The translations under genes were made by a program, and so were the position numbers. A DNA stretch of 64,000 bases from Centropus unirufus. Its lineage: Eukaryota; Chordata; Aves; Cuculiformes; Centropidae. Location: the NCBI GenBank assembly GCA_013397695.1, contig VYZI01000012.1, forward strand, positions 5,964,372 through 6,028,371, given 5' to 3'. The notes beneath the pieces were generated by a model. It searched no databases. It saw nothing but the letters and a program-made list of their open reading frames with translations, and was not told the origin of the DNA. Positions 13,481-23,700 of this stretch are shown piece by piece (within the stretch, counting starts at the first letter, position 1; every line of letters starts with the position of its first letter).

Positions 13481-16400
13481 TGGTTCTTTTTTCTTATGCT
13501 CACAAGAAATGAGCTAGTGTAAACTTAGCCCAACACTTAGAAATGCTCCAAAGCAGAAGAGTACGAAGGGATAAAGGTTGAATTTGGGAGGGATTTTTTG
13601 GTATTGAGGTTGCAATGGGCTGGAGACTGAGCCTGGCTTCAGAGCAAAACCACTGAGGTTGACACGGTCCAGCTACTGCTCCACTGTCAAGAACAAAATG
13701 AACCAACCAAGTGCTACCAGGAGCACACTGACACAGGTCAAACAGCCACTGTGTAACAACCATCACATGTGTCAAAAGGTGACACATCTCTCCACCAACT
13801 GTGTGAAAGGGAAAAGCTTGCCTTTCTCTCTCATTCACTTCGGGCTAAAACTTAGGGCTAAAAAGCAGGAAAAAAAAAACAACTTTAGTTACACGTAGGA
13901 TTTGACAACGTGTTCCTCTAGGAACCTTTATATTCAATGCTCGGACGGCATTCAGAACCAGTTCCTATATCCCTGGTACTGCAGGGTAAACCAACATATT
14001 CAGCTCCCGCGACTGAATCTCAGGACTATCCACACTCAGGATAACAAGTAGTGTTACCCTAAGGCTCTTTGGCAGCTTATTTTTCTTCCCACATAACACC
14101 AGTCACAAAACACCGAGAGTGAAAGAAATGTCATGTTTTCAGAAAATGCGCTTTGATCTTGCAGTCCTGACAGAACTAGGGAAACATTTAACTAAACTAC
14201 TTTTACTTCAGTGACTAAACTACGTAATGGGACACCAAAGCTCAGCAAACATTTTGAATAACTTTGAACATCAGAGCACCTGTTTTAAACACTTGTCGGT
14301 ATTTGTCCCTGGGATGCTCATGATCTCAGTTAATCCCTGCTCCTTGCTTAGGCAAGATGAAGCTGTTCTGTATGTTTCTATTTCTGAGCAGAGTTGTACG
14401 CAGTTTTTCTTGAATTACTGACCATGGCAGGAAGAATAAATTAAGTTCTAGAGAATAGGCTCTTTAAACAACCCTGTGCAGACACCATATCAACATTTAC
14501 TAAAGAACTGGAAGTGGGAAATCACTACCAGCGTCAACAACAAAAATCTACCAGAAGCACATTTCTCCAGGGCTGCTGATGGCGATCCTATCAAACACGG
14601 CTCTTGGCTATAGCAGAATTCATCTGGTAAATCTTTTATCAAAACCTCCAAGTATTCAATCTAAAGAGCTCAGTTAGACCACACACAGAAACACAGTGCT
14701 AGTGAAAGAAGATTCTGTTACTAAGGAAGTTGAAGTAGACATTAATTCTTTTTAGAAATCAAGGTAAAAAAGACCCTGGAGCTATTATTCACCTAGAAAT
14801 CTGTAACTGCTTCAGCAAGTCAGAATGGAGACAAACTATACTGACACAACCTCAGACCAGTTCTCACTCTAGTGTAATCCAATTAGGTGTGTTTGCTAAT
14901 TTTACTCAAATGAAAACTGTAACACTTTTCCACTGACTCCTGCAAAGAAAACAGCAACAAGGGGACTGATAATTAGCACCACAAATAATAAAAACTGCGT
15001 TATAATAAAATGTTTGGGAGAAGTGGGGCAGTAACATTAAATTTGAGGAAGAAGTGTAAAAAAAACCTACTTAAACATCGTAAGCTATCAGCTATCCACT
15101 GATCGAGAGCCCTTGCATTTTACTATACCATATCACAATTCAATTCCCTTCATAATGCCACACTGAATAAGCAGCTTAATGAACAATGGAAGCGAACCAA
15201 TCCCCTTCCACAGACTTAAAAACAAACTCAAATGTACATGTTTTGAGAGTGAAGGACTTAACCATTACAATACCATCTATCATGTGTCAAAAGCTTAAAG
15301 ACAAATAGAAGATACTAGTTTATATTGTGCATCATGAATAGGCATCAAGCCATATTTTGTTAACTGCAACAAGACAGCTCTTCTAAGCTATTCATTAACT
15401 ACACCTTTTCTTCGCCCCTTTCAATATCCAAAAGATGGACTAATACATTCTCCTTTTTGACACTTTACAGAAGTGGAGAGAGAAGGAAAGCAGTGCCTTC
15501 CTTTTATTTGACAAATCTTATCCAAATTGTTAGAGAACATACAAATTAGTTTTAATATAAATAGCATGAAATCAACAAAGCAGCCATGGTTTTGTGCTCA
15601 AGCCCTGAGCCCAAACCCTAAGTGTATATCCTGTTTTTAAGCACTGTACATTGTCTTAATGTAAAAATGTTGGAAAGTTCAACCTTTCCATGGGGAATTC
15701 AGGAAAGGGGGGGAGCGAGGAGGACAATGAAGGCATTCTGTGCAGGTGTTGCACTAAGTCAATCAGATATTAGGACAATCACAACTCAGTAAGAAGCAAC
15801 AACTTAAAAGCATATGGACCACAAGAGAAGACAAGGTCCAATACAGCTTCTCTTCAGCCTGCTTCTAGTATTGGAACAAAGAGAACAGGAAGATCAACCT
15901 GCCTAAAATGAACCACTCACAAAACAAAGACATCTGAAGCAATGTAACACAAGCTGCTTTTTGAGAATGATTTACAATACCAGATGGAAATAAACAGATA
16001 TAAAAGCTCAAATTAGCTACCAATTAATACACAACCTTGGAACCAGAGCAACCAATGCTAGTTCGACCTCTGAAGGAACATCTGTAACAAACTCATTTCA
16101 AGGAAATAAAATACATCAACATCTTTACCTGAGCTGAAAGTTAGCATTCAAGCTTAATAACTTGTAAAATTATAATTTAAGAATATACTTTATTCATGAG
16201 AAGAGATACTCATTTAATTAGAATTAAGGGAAATAAATTACTCTTTACAGAGACTAAAAGAACAAATGACACTCATTCTCCAAAGACTGACAGCTGAAAT
16301 AGAACAAAAAGCTCCATAGTTTTATTTTCATCCACTGTTTGCAAGATAGCTTTATAGTAATTTGTTATATAAGGTTTGATACCTAAATGTGTATGATTGC

Positions 16401-16595
16401 AAGATCGTCAGTTTAGTGCTTTTTTTAAAAAAAAAGTCACACTTCGCAGTCATTTCTGAAGCCCCAGTGAGCTCACCTTGTTTCTAGAATTTAGCAGCTG
16501 TTTTGCCCAAAGCATGGGTTTAATTCCCACCTTACTCAGGACAACTTTCAAAATATACTGATAAATTAATATTTGCTAAGTGTACTTCACATGCA

Positions 16596-16613
16596 CAAAT
16601 AAATAAATAAATA
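16596..16613. repeat. (AAAT)n microsatellite
   Basis: Four uninterrupted AAAT units plus a partial one, in ABHD17C intron 1. Confidence 0.75.
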
Positions 16614-19006
16614 GAATCTTAGATTTCCAGCATTCTATTGATTCTTTTCTGCTGCCAGGCGGAACGTCTGGTGGATTCAGAAGAGCAACAGCTTCCCACA
16701 GAACTTCACACAGATGACTAAACGCTTTTGATGGTACAGTAAACCTCTATTTTAAGACTTCACTTCTAACTTTGCATCACAGTTCATGACCATATGACTA
16801 CAGGCCAAACGTGAGGAATTTGAATTGGGAATGAAAGCATGCACCAACTCTTGGAAGTTACCAATGAACTGCGGCAGCAGAAAAGGTATAATAGGACATT
16901 TTACCTCAAGAAGCAGACTTGTCTTTTTAGAGCAAAATATTTCACTTAATTGTGAGCCACTCAGAGTTATTGAAATGGGCTAAGAAATGATCAGTCTTGT
17001 GAAATTCACATTGCTGCTTAGAGAATTCATCAGCAGAAAGACTATTGTTTCAGTTCTATTATGAAGACAGTCATCTGTTAATAGACAGCATTGATTAACT
17101 TTTTTTTAACCTTACATTTCACAGTTATCAATTTCTTTACTAGGCACCTAAACTACTGTCATATTTCCTTTGGCTCCCAACAACCTAACCAACACAACTG
17201 TTCTAACAGTACTCACAATGTACAAATACGGCAGAGTTGGCAAAGTTCAACCCCTCAGTTTAAGGAGGAAAGCAGAACGTAGATCTTCTATAAATCACAG
17301 AAAGGACTCCAAAGTAAAACTACAAACTTCTCCAGTCACACTTTAAGGAGTCTAATCCGCAGAGCAAGCTGGGCATGTGTTGGCTTCACCTCCTGGGTTG
17401 AGCTTCTCAAAAGACTTCAGTGAAGGAACCCCTTGTTTCTGGATCTACGCAGATCCTGAACACATACTAAATGCCTATCAAAACAGGAGCACTTCTAGGC
17501 AGATGCAAAAGCTCCTTTTCAGAGCTCTAGAAGACTTCCATGAAAAAATATCATCAAATGAAAAGTAAGTGAAACAGAGACAAAACCACAGCAACTGAAG
17601 GACAAATATTAACTAGGACTGGATTAGACATAGCACTTACCCTCCCTTAAACCTTACTTACATCATCCATATGCACAATAGTAGCACTTAATAATCTGTT
17701 CTGCACACAGCATATGAAAATTATGTCTTTACATAAAACTGTATTATTTATATACAAGCAAAAATCTCTCTTTTTTATTTTTTTTTTTGAGAGTGTCCTG
17801 GAAAATGAATCCAGTATCTGGTTTGATCACCAAACTGTCAGAACACATGCTATGAAAGGGTAGCTTCACCCTACACCTTTCTCCCCCCATGCTCTTGACT
17901 TGAGTGGACGAATGTCAAAAGCCGTTTCGACTCCATGACTGACCAATCCCCAGATCCTTGAAAAGCCAATTATCTAAATTAGTAACAACTCCTGTCACTA
18001 TTTTTGAAGCTGGCATGTATCCTTAAGATAGACATTAAATACTCATCTCACATATACCAAGCTAATCTACACAGCCTCAGAGCCAAGAAGAGAAAACCTT
18101 TGGTGTTTTCTCTTGCCCTACTGCAACAAAGCTTTATAAAGCTCTCTCTTTCAATGTACCTTCTGAGAGGTCCTACTGTAAGAACCACTTACGCAATAGA
18201 AAAAGGACCTCATGGTTCCTGCGGACAAAAGAAGCAACAGAGGCTCACGCACAGCAATCAGTTGTAGCAAGGAGCAAGAGGCAACAGCTCTGTTCAGGAT
18301 TTTGTAGAAAGGCTCCCTGTTCCAACTGGCCATACCACCCTGCCAGAGCCTTCTCATTGCTGCTCCATCCCTTTGGACACCATCTACTTCGGCATCGCCT
18401 CCTGGCAGAATCCCCAGCTCCAATTCCAACTGTCAACACTCATCCCTGCCACCCCACTACTCTACCCAATTTGATAATCGTTGTTTGATTGCCAGAAGAG
18501 AAAGACATCTATGTCACACAAGCTCGTGTGAAACCCCAGATGCATCGCAGAACACCAGCAGTTTCTTGCTGAGCACTAGCCTAGGCTGGTGAATTCAGTC
18601 AAAGCTTTAGCTCACATAGGTTACCTCTAAGCATAGACAATGGCGGATAAGCCTCAGATGAAAGGTGTTTTGCACCTTGAAAGCTCAAACTGCAACCAGA
18701 GCAGTATTTCCTGTTCAAGATGGAGATTTGTTATGGTGTAGCAATGGCAAACATATAAAACAACTCAAAAAAAAGGTAGATCTAGAAAAAGCCACAGGAT
18801 GATGGTTTGCGCATCCCTTCAACAAACGAAGCCATCCAGCAAATAGCACTGTATCTGTTGAAGGAACATCTGGTGAGGCCATTGAAATAACTCAAACCAT
18901 CTACAAACCCTTCCCCTCCACCTCCCAGCAGGTTACCTGTGCATACACCGGGCTTATAAGGATTAAACAGACACACAGAAATACCTCGTCCCCAATATCC
19001 ATTTAC

Positions 19007-19539
19007 CTCGTCCTGAGGGCCTGCCAAGCTGCATCAATGTCTGCGTACAGGTTTTTCTCGGAGGGCTTGCCGGTGCTCACCCCGTAGCCAGAGTAGTCAT
19101 AAGAGAAGACGTTGCAGTTGATGCGGGAGCCAAGGCCAATATAGAAGCTGCACATCTGGCCCAGGTCCACAGCGTTACCGTGCGAGAAGAGCAGCGTGTA
19201 CCGGCCAGTGGGGGCACAACGTACAAACATGCAGCCCAGCCTGTTATCCCGAGCCGTGCGGGAGAAGAACACTTCCACGGCATCCAGTTCCCGCTGCGAA
19301 TACTGCCAGTCCGCCCGCTCGCTCAAGTGCAGGCTGCAGGTGCCCGATCCCGTGGGGGTCGCCGCCCCGGCCGCCGCCCCAGCCTCCTGCTGCTGCTCGG
19401 GCTGCAGCACGGTGTAGGTGGGCTCCGGGGGCAGGAAGGCCAGCTTGGCGGCGATGCGGCTGGGGCAAGGCGGGCAGCAGAACAGCCAGCAGAGCTCGCC
19501 CAGAGAGAAACCGTTCATTCTGGGGCCTTGTTCTGGCAT
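19007..19539 (-). CDS. ABHD17C: ABHD17C coding exon 1 (N-terminal 177 codons)
   Basis: This exon encodes the N-terminal half of alpha/beta hydrolase domain-containing protein 17C. The ABHD17 family removes palmitate from substrates such as N-Ras and PSD-95 at membranes (established knowledge). Visible features are [20 protein letters not shown] with a Cys cluster at residues 17, 21, 22 and 25, the palmitoylated membrane anchor of the family; a Gln/Ala-rich linker at 46-67; the family block [12 protein letters not shown] at 69-80; and the hydrolase start with [14 protein letters not shown] at 116-129 and [20 protein letters not shown] at 147-166. CWLF with the linker distinguishes it from ABHD17A and ABHD17B. 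I chose the Met at 19539 because human ABHD17C also starts MPE.GPRMNGF; the Met at residue 8 is the alternative. The exon ends in phase 2 at a good donor (GACGAG/GTAAAT). The catalytic Ser, Asp and His lie in later exons outside the window. Confidence 0.95.
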
Positions 19540-19831
19540 TAGAGACACCGGAGAAAAAAACTAACCTAAGCTGGAAAGAAGTCAAACCGAAGCGACGCGG
19601 AGCCCTCCGCCAAGGCAACCTGCGCTCCTTCCTGCCGGGCTACCAGCTGCCCTCCCGAAACGCAAACAACAGCCTCGGAGGAACCACCGCTTGGCAAAAA
19701 CGGGGCAGCTTTTCGAAGCCTGAAAATGTGCTTTTAGACAATAATTAAAAAAAAATTTACAAAAACAATATAAACGAAGCACAAGCAGCCCCTGAAACCC
19801 TCACAACCGGCGCTACAGCGAACGCAACCCT

Positions 19832-19879
19832 CTAAACCACCCCAGAGCCCTTCGGGGAAAACGACCCACGCGGAGGCAT
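19832..19879 (-). other. Possible upstream ORF of ABHD17C (15 codons)
   Basis: Minus-strand ATG at 19879, with an in-frame TAG ending at 19832, reads MPPRGSFSPKGSGVV and stops 292 bases before the ABHD17C start. It matters only if transcription starts upstream of it, which is not known. Confidence 0.25.
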
Positions 19880-20089
19880 GGATAGAAGGAATTCCCAGAC
19901 CCCACGGCTCAGCACTCGGAGCGGAGCCGGCTCCCAGCTGGGATCGCGCACCCGCACCGGGCCCTTCCCCCGATCCGCTCCGCGACAGGCGCGACCCCCG
20001 TCCCCCCCCCCGGGCCCAGGCGGCGCGAACGGGAGCAGGAGGAGGAGGATGAGGAGGGTCTGCTGGGAAGGGGAAGGCAAGGTCGAGGC

Positions 20090-20149
20090 TCAGCCCCGCT
20101 TGGCGGCGGGCAGGGCCACGCCGCGCAGGCGGGAGCAGGCAGCGGCCAT
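20090..20149 (-). other. Possible upstream ORF of ABHD17C (19 codons)
   Basis: Minus-strand ATG at 20149 in strong initiation context (GGACATGG), reading MAAACSRLRGVALPAAKRG and stopping at 20090. It would be a leader ORF if the 5' UTR reaches this far. No homologue is recognised, and it may simply be GC-rich promoter sequence. Confidence 0.2.
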
Positions 20150-20184
20150 GTCCCCGCGCGCTCCCCTCCTCGCGAGCCGCAGCG

Positions 20185-20192
20185 CTTCCGGG
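20185..20192 (-). promoter_or_regulatory. ETS/GABP-type site
   Basis: The minus strand reads CCCGGAAG, matching the ETS-family core CCGGAAG that is common in CpG-island promoters. It lies about 650 bases upstream of the ABHD17C start codon. Motif match only. Confidence 0.45.
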
Positions 20193-20327
20193 TTACGGGC
20201 GCGGCGCGGGGGCCGCAGGTGCCGGCGGGGCGAGGCGGAGTGGGGGGGGTGGGGGAACGGTGAGGGAAGGGCCCGGCGCCGCGCGCGTGCCCGCCCCCTC
20301 CGCCCTCGCGGCGCCGAGCAGGTGCGC

Positions 20328-20350
20328 GGGGAGGGGCGGGGCGGGAGGGG
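20328..20350 (+). promoter_or_regulatory. GC boxes forming a G-quadruplex motif
   Basis: Five G runs of three or four (GGGG, GGGG, GGGG, GGG, GGGG), separated by single A or C bases, lie on the plus strand. They make overlapping Sp1-type GC boxes and a textbook G-quadruplex-forming pattern on the strand opposite to the ABHD17C template direction. Confidence 0.6.
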
Positions 20351-20458
20351 CTGCGGGAACCCGCAGGAACAGCCGGGGTGCGGCGAGCGCGGCGCCTGGC
20401 CCTTTAAGGGGGATCCCCCCCCCCCACCTCACATACACACACAAAACCCTCCTTCGCG

Positions 20459-20466
20459 GTCACGTG
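20459..20466. promoter_or_regulatory. E-box GTCACGTG
   Basis: GTCACGTG is the preferred site of USF and MiT/TFE bHLH-zip factors. It is embedded in the CpG island about 50 bases from the NRF1-type palindrome, which suggests that this part of the island is a real promoter core. Motif match only. Confidence 0.45.
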
Positions 20467-20514
20467 CGGCGGGAGCGCTCGCGCCCCCTCCCCCGTGCCG
20501 GCCGCCCAGCCCTG

Positions 20515-20524
20515 GCGCATGCGC
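20515..20524. promoter_or_regulatory. NRF1 palindrome GCGCATGCGC
   Basis: Perfect NRF1 consensus GCGCATGCGC within the 12-bp palindrome GGCGCATGCGCC (20514-20525). NRF1 sites of this quality usually lie within about 100 bases of a CpG-island start site, yet this one is almost 1 kb upstream of the ABHD17C ATG. Confidence 0.6.
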
Positions 20525-20755
20525 CGTGGGGTGAGAGGGGGGCGGTGCGGTCCGCGCGGCTTTGCCCTCCTCAGGGCGATCCCACCGCGTCCCTCGGGAT
20601 GTCCGGGGCGCAGGTCCTGGTTCCCCGGTCTCCTCGGGGCTCGCGGGAGTGCGAAATGCTGGGAGCATCCCTGTGCTCTGCTCTCCGGGCGGCGCCTTCC
20701 AGAGAGCTCTGTGCCCTGGCTGAAAATGGTCAGCAGTTTCAAGAGAGACCACAGA

Positions 20756-20780
20756 AAAAATAAAAAATAATAATAAAAAA
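20756..20780 (+). repeat. A-rich tract with AATAAA-like units
   Basis: Runs of A mixed with AATAAT units mark the abrupt edge of the CpG island. It contains AATAAA-type hexamers on the plus strand, so a short divergent transcript from the island could end here, but there is no direct support. Confidence 0.5.
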
Positions 20781-23700
20781 GAAAGTGCAATTGTGTAAGC
20801 CTCGTTTCCTCGGAAAATCAAGCTCATAACCCAAATGCCAATTAATTCAATAATTCGTTTAATAAATGAGCAAATCACTTAGGGCATCTGGCAGAACCCG
20901 TGAAGGGGTGGTACTGTGTCTCTTCACACCTTTGACGGCCCAGAGAGCAGAACACAAAATGTTGCAGGCAAAAACGAGTGGGGTTATTTATGTGCTACAA
21001 GTGCAGGTTATAAATACCCTTCGATGGACAAAGCAGCGCTGTGCTTGCTGCAGAAAAACCCAACTGGGACGCAGCACAAGTGCCGATGGAAGGAAAAATA
21101 CCCCCGTCCAGCTGAACTTATTGTGTAGTTCAAGTAAATCCAGCCAGAGCCCTGACTTCAGGCATGGCATGAGCATCCATCCCTTCTGGTGCTCTCCTAC
21201 TCTGTGTCCATTACCTGTCTTGGAGAGACTCAAAAGCTCTAAAAGAACATGGAGCTGAGGTCATTTCATTAGTGACAAGCCTGAGACGAGCTTATCTTTC
21301 AGTGCTAATATGTGCCAGCTCTTAAGAAAGTTAATTCAAAACCTGTGTAGAAAAGAGTTAGTCATGCATGCTGTTCCTTTGTCTTTGGAACGTCAGAAGT
21401 AAGAACAGCCTCCATCCACATCAATCATTAGTTTTGCGAACAATGGGAATTTTAGAAACCCTAAATTCAGCCAGCAATAATTGTGTCTGTGCTATTAAGG
21501 GAGAAAATGAAGGCTGTGTCTCTCTAACCAGCTTGAGAGCGTGGCCTCTGGCATGGATAGAATGCTTCATCCAGAGGGCAGAGAATTCCCAGTTTATGTG
21601 TCCCAGGCATGTCTGCTGGGACAGTGGGAGGCCCAGAGATCAGGTAGGGTAATGAAGCATGTCCCACCTGCTGACACTTGGGTCCCTTCGTGTGGCAGAG
21701 ACTGAGCCAACACACCTCACGTATGGGCTGCTTGGATGTCTGATGAAATGATGAAAGTGGCTCCTACTGTATGGAAATTTGGTAGAAAAGTGTGAAGAAA
21801 ATACAGGACAGATATATGAGGAACCCTGTGAAACTCCTTGAGGATCACAAATGGCCTCAGACTCCATCTGCACCATTACAAGTGGCACTGCTGATATTCT
21901 TCGGGAAGACTGATACAGCCCTGAGAAAACCCTGGGTATACCTTAAGAGATTTGTCTGATGAGATCTGAGTTAAGCCTGTCTAGTTCTGCTGCTACACGG
22001 CCCTCTCACTGCACACACGCTGAAGCCAAGATAGCAGCTGGAATTTGGGTATGGAGCATCAACTGAAAGTAACATTTCTCAGAGCCCTCTCAAAGACAGC
22101 AAGGCTCGCCTGGAGCCAGATGGCAAGGGCTGTTATATCATAAGTAGATTGCTACTCCAAAGAATAGACAATTAAAAGGACAATATTTCCCATGCTCCAC
22201 CCTGGTCCTTCCTTAGGTCATCTTGGTAGCAGTGAGATTAAAGTGTCCTCTTTGAATCCAAGGGGAAGCATCAAGAAACTTGCTCCTCACGTGAACTGGG
22301 CTGTGCAAACCTTATTAGTTATCAGAATTGCTTCATTGTTCTTGCCATACGCTCCCTCTAGTTCACATTCATCTGAGCCTATCTCCCGCATGATAAAACT
22401 GTTCCTGCAAAGTGGGTGCCTCCTCAAGAAAGATAACATTTGCCAAAGCCTTTGAGAACATGAAGAAAGGAGCAAGAGGGAGTGACCGAAGTGGAAATCA
22501 TGCTGGATAAGAAGGATGGACGAGTGAGAAAAAGGAGTTCCTGAACACCGTTGTCATCATAGGAGGCTGAAAACAGTGTCCTTGAGTTTGTAGCTCAAGA
22601 AAGTGAAGGAATTGGGACTTAAAATTAGCACTCCTTGAGTGTGTATCCCATATCCTGAGTTCTCAAAAGAGACCTATAATGTACAAGTGCTTAAGAGAGT
22701 AAAAAGGGAATTTTTATCCATGCATTTGTGTGCTCCTTTAGTGGCAGCCACATCTCTAACCTACGAGGATCCACAGTAGTCCTGGGGGGTTGCTTCGCAG
22801 CTTGCTGGGATGAAGGAGTGGCTGTAGAAAGCTGGGCACAGACAGCTTCATACCTCTCACACACAGCCTGTCCCTGGCACTGCCCAGAGCTTGTTTCGGT
22901 TTTCTAACATTTTAGACAAGCCTCAGAGCTGTCCTAACTACAGTAGCATGCCAAACAACCTTGCTGGTTACTTCTAGCGTTAATAAATTTGGTTCCTCAT
23001 AGCTTCCTCCCTCCTTCCTTCAGCCACATCTTTTGCTAAAGATTTGTCACTTTCCCTGGGGTGAGCATTTTTCAGGTCCTCCTGACATCTTTATGTCCAG
23101 TTACTCAGCTATGGTGGGCACTAAAAGACACCAGATAGGAAATGCAACAATATTACTCATGCTCAGCGTCTGACAATGGTACTTGAAGAATGGCTGTTAT
23201 GGATCTTTCTTCTGTGTGTTCTCCTCAATACTACTGCTTCAGCCCCGCTATCCCTTTTGTCTCATGACATCTTTCCCCTCAACCCCATATGTCCTTTTGC
23301 TCCTCCTTCTCATTTTGCAGCCAGCAGGCACCTGCTTAGCTTTCACTTGTCCAAATACTGTGAAAATGCTCAAGAAGTATTTCTGCATGTTTTGTTACTG
23401 CTGAACTCATATTTTTAATGATCTGTAAATAAAGAAGTCCCTACAGCTGTGCCTTGTAACTAACACGACACTAAGATTCAGTGGAAGACTCTGCTTCTCC
23501 ACTAAATGTTAGTACATGGCCTGCAAGGGCCATATATGCAGACATGTAATAATATTGACAAGCCCACTAAGAGGTGGGAGGTAACTCATGGGAAAATGTG
23601 TATCTTTAAGACTTTTATTATCACTCTTTGTTTAAGTGTTGATGCACCCAGACAAATCCTTCAGGTGAGCAGAGAAAACCTTTGTACAGCAAGGAAAAAG

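Larger units (their letters stand above)
1..19006 (-). other. ABHD17C: ABHD17C intron 1 (part); no exon recognised
   Basis: This stretch follows the exon 1 donor at 19006/19005 and is therefore intron 1 of ABHD17C. I looked on the minus strand for the expected continuation of the protein, which holds the nucleophile motif GQSIGT and the C-terminal His region (GHND), and found neither. Exons 2 and 3 therefore probably lie beyond position 1. The DNA is AT-rich with scattered poly-A/T runs and small AT microsatellites, and its open frames are short and unlike any family I know. The human gene also has a very long first intron (established knowledge). A small noncoding RNA or an enhancer could be hidden here, but nothing in the sequence lets me name one. 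Confidence 0.75.
19020..20720 (-). promoter_or_regulatory. ABHD17C: CpG island, ABHD17C promoter and 5' UTR region
   Basis: GC and CpG content rise sharply from about 19.0 kb to 20.7 kb and fall back to AT-rich DNA on both sides. The island covers ABHD17C exon 1 and about 1.2 kb upstream of its start codon. It contains GC boxes, an ETS-type CCGGAAG, a CACGTG E-box and a perfect GCGCATGCGC palindrome, all typical of TATA-less housekeeping promoters. I cannot place the transcription start. The 5' UTR begins at 19540 and its length is unknown. Confidence 0.85.

Noticed and set aside
18315..18350. Possible ABHD17C exon 2 segment (GTTCC..TGGCCATA resembling the reverse of the nucleophile motif)
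   Set aside because: Spacing and bases do not encode YGQSIGTVP in any frame and no splice sites fit.
19180..19542. Plus-strand open frames opposite ABHD17C exon 1
   Set aside because: They are antisense shadows of GC-rich coding sequence; the minus frame matches ABHD17C over its whole length.
19878..20763. Long Arg/Pro/Ala-rich plus-strand frames in the CpG island
   Set aside because: GC-rich promoter DNA has few stops. The composition is low-complexity, no family is recognised and several frames overlap on both strands.
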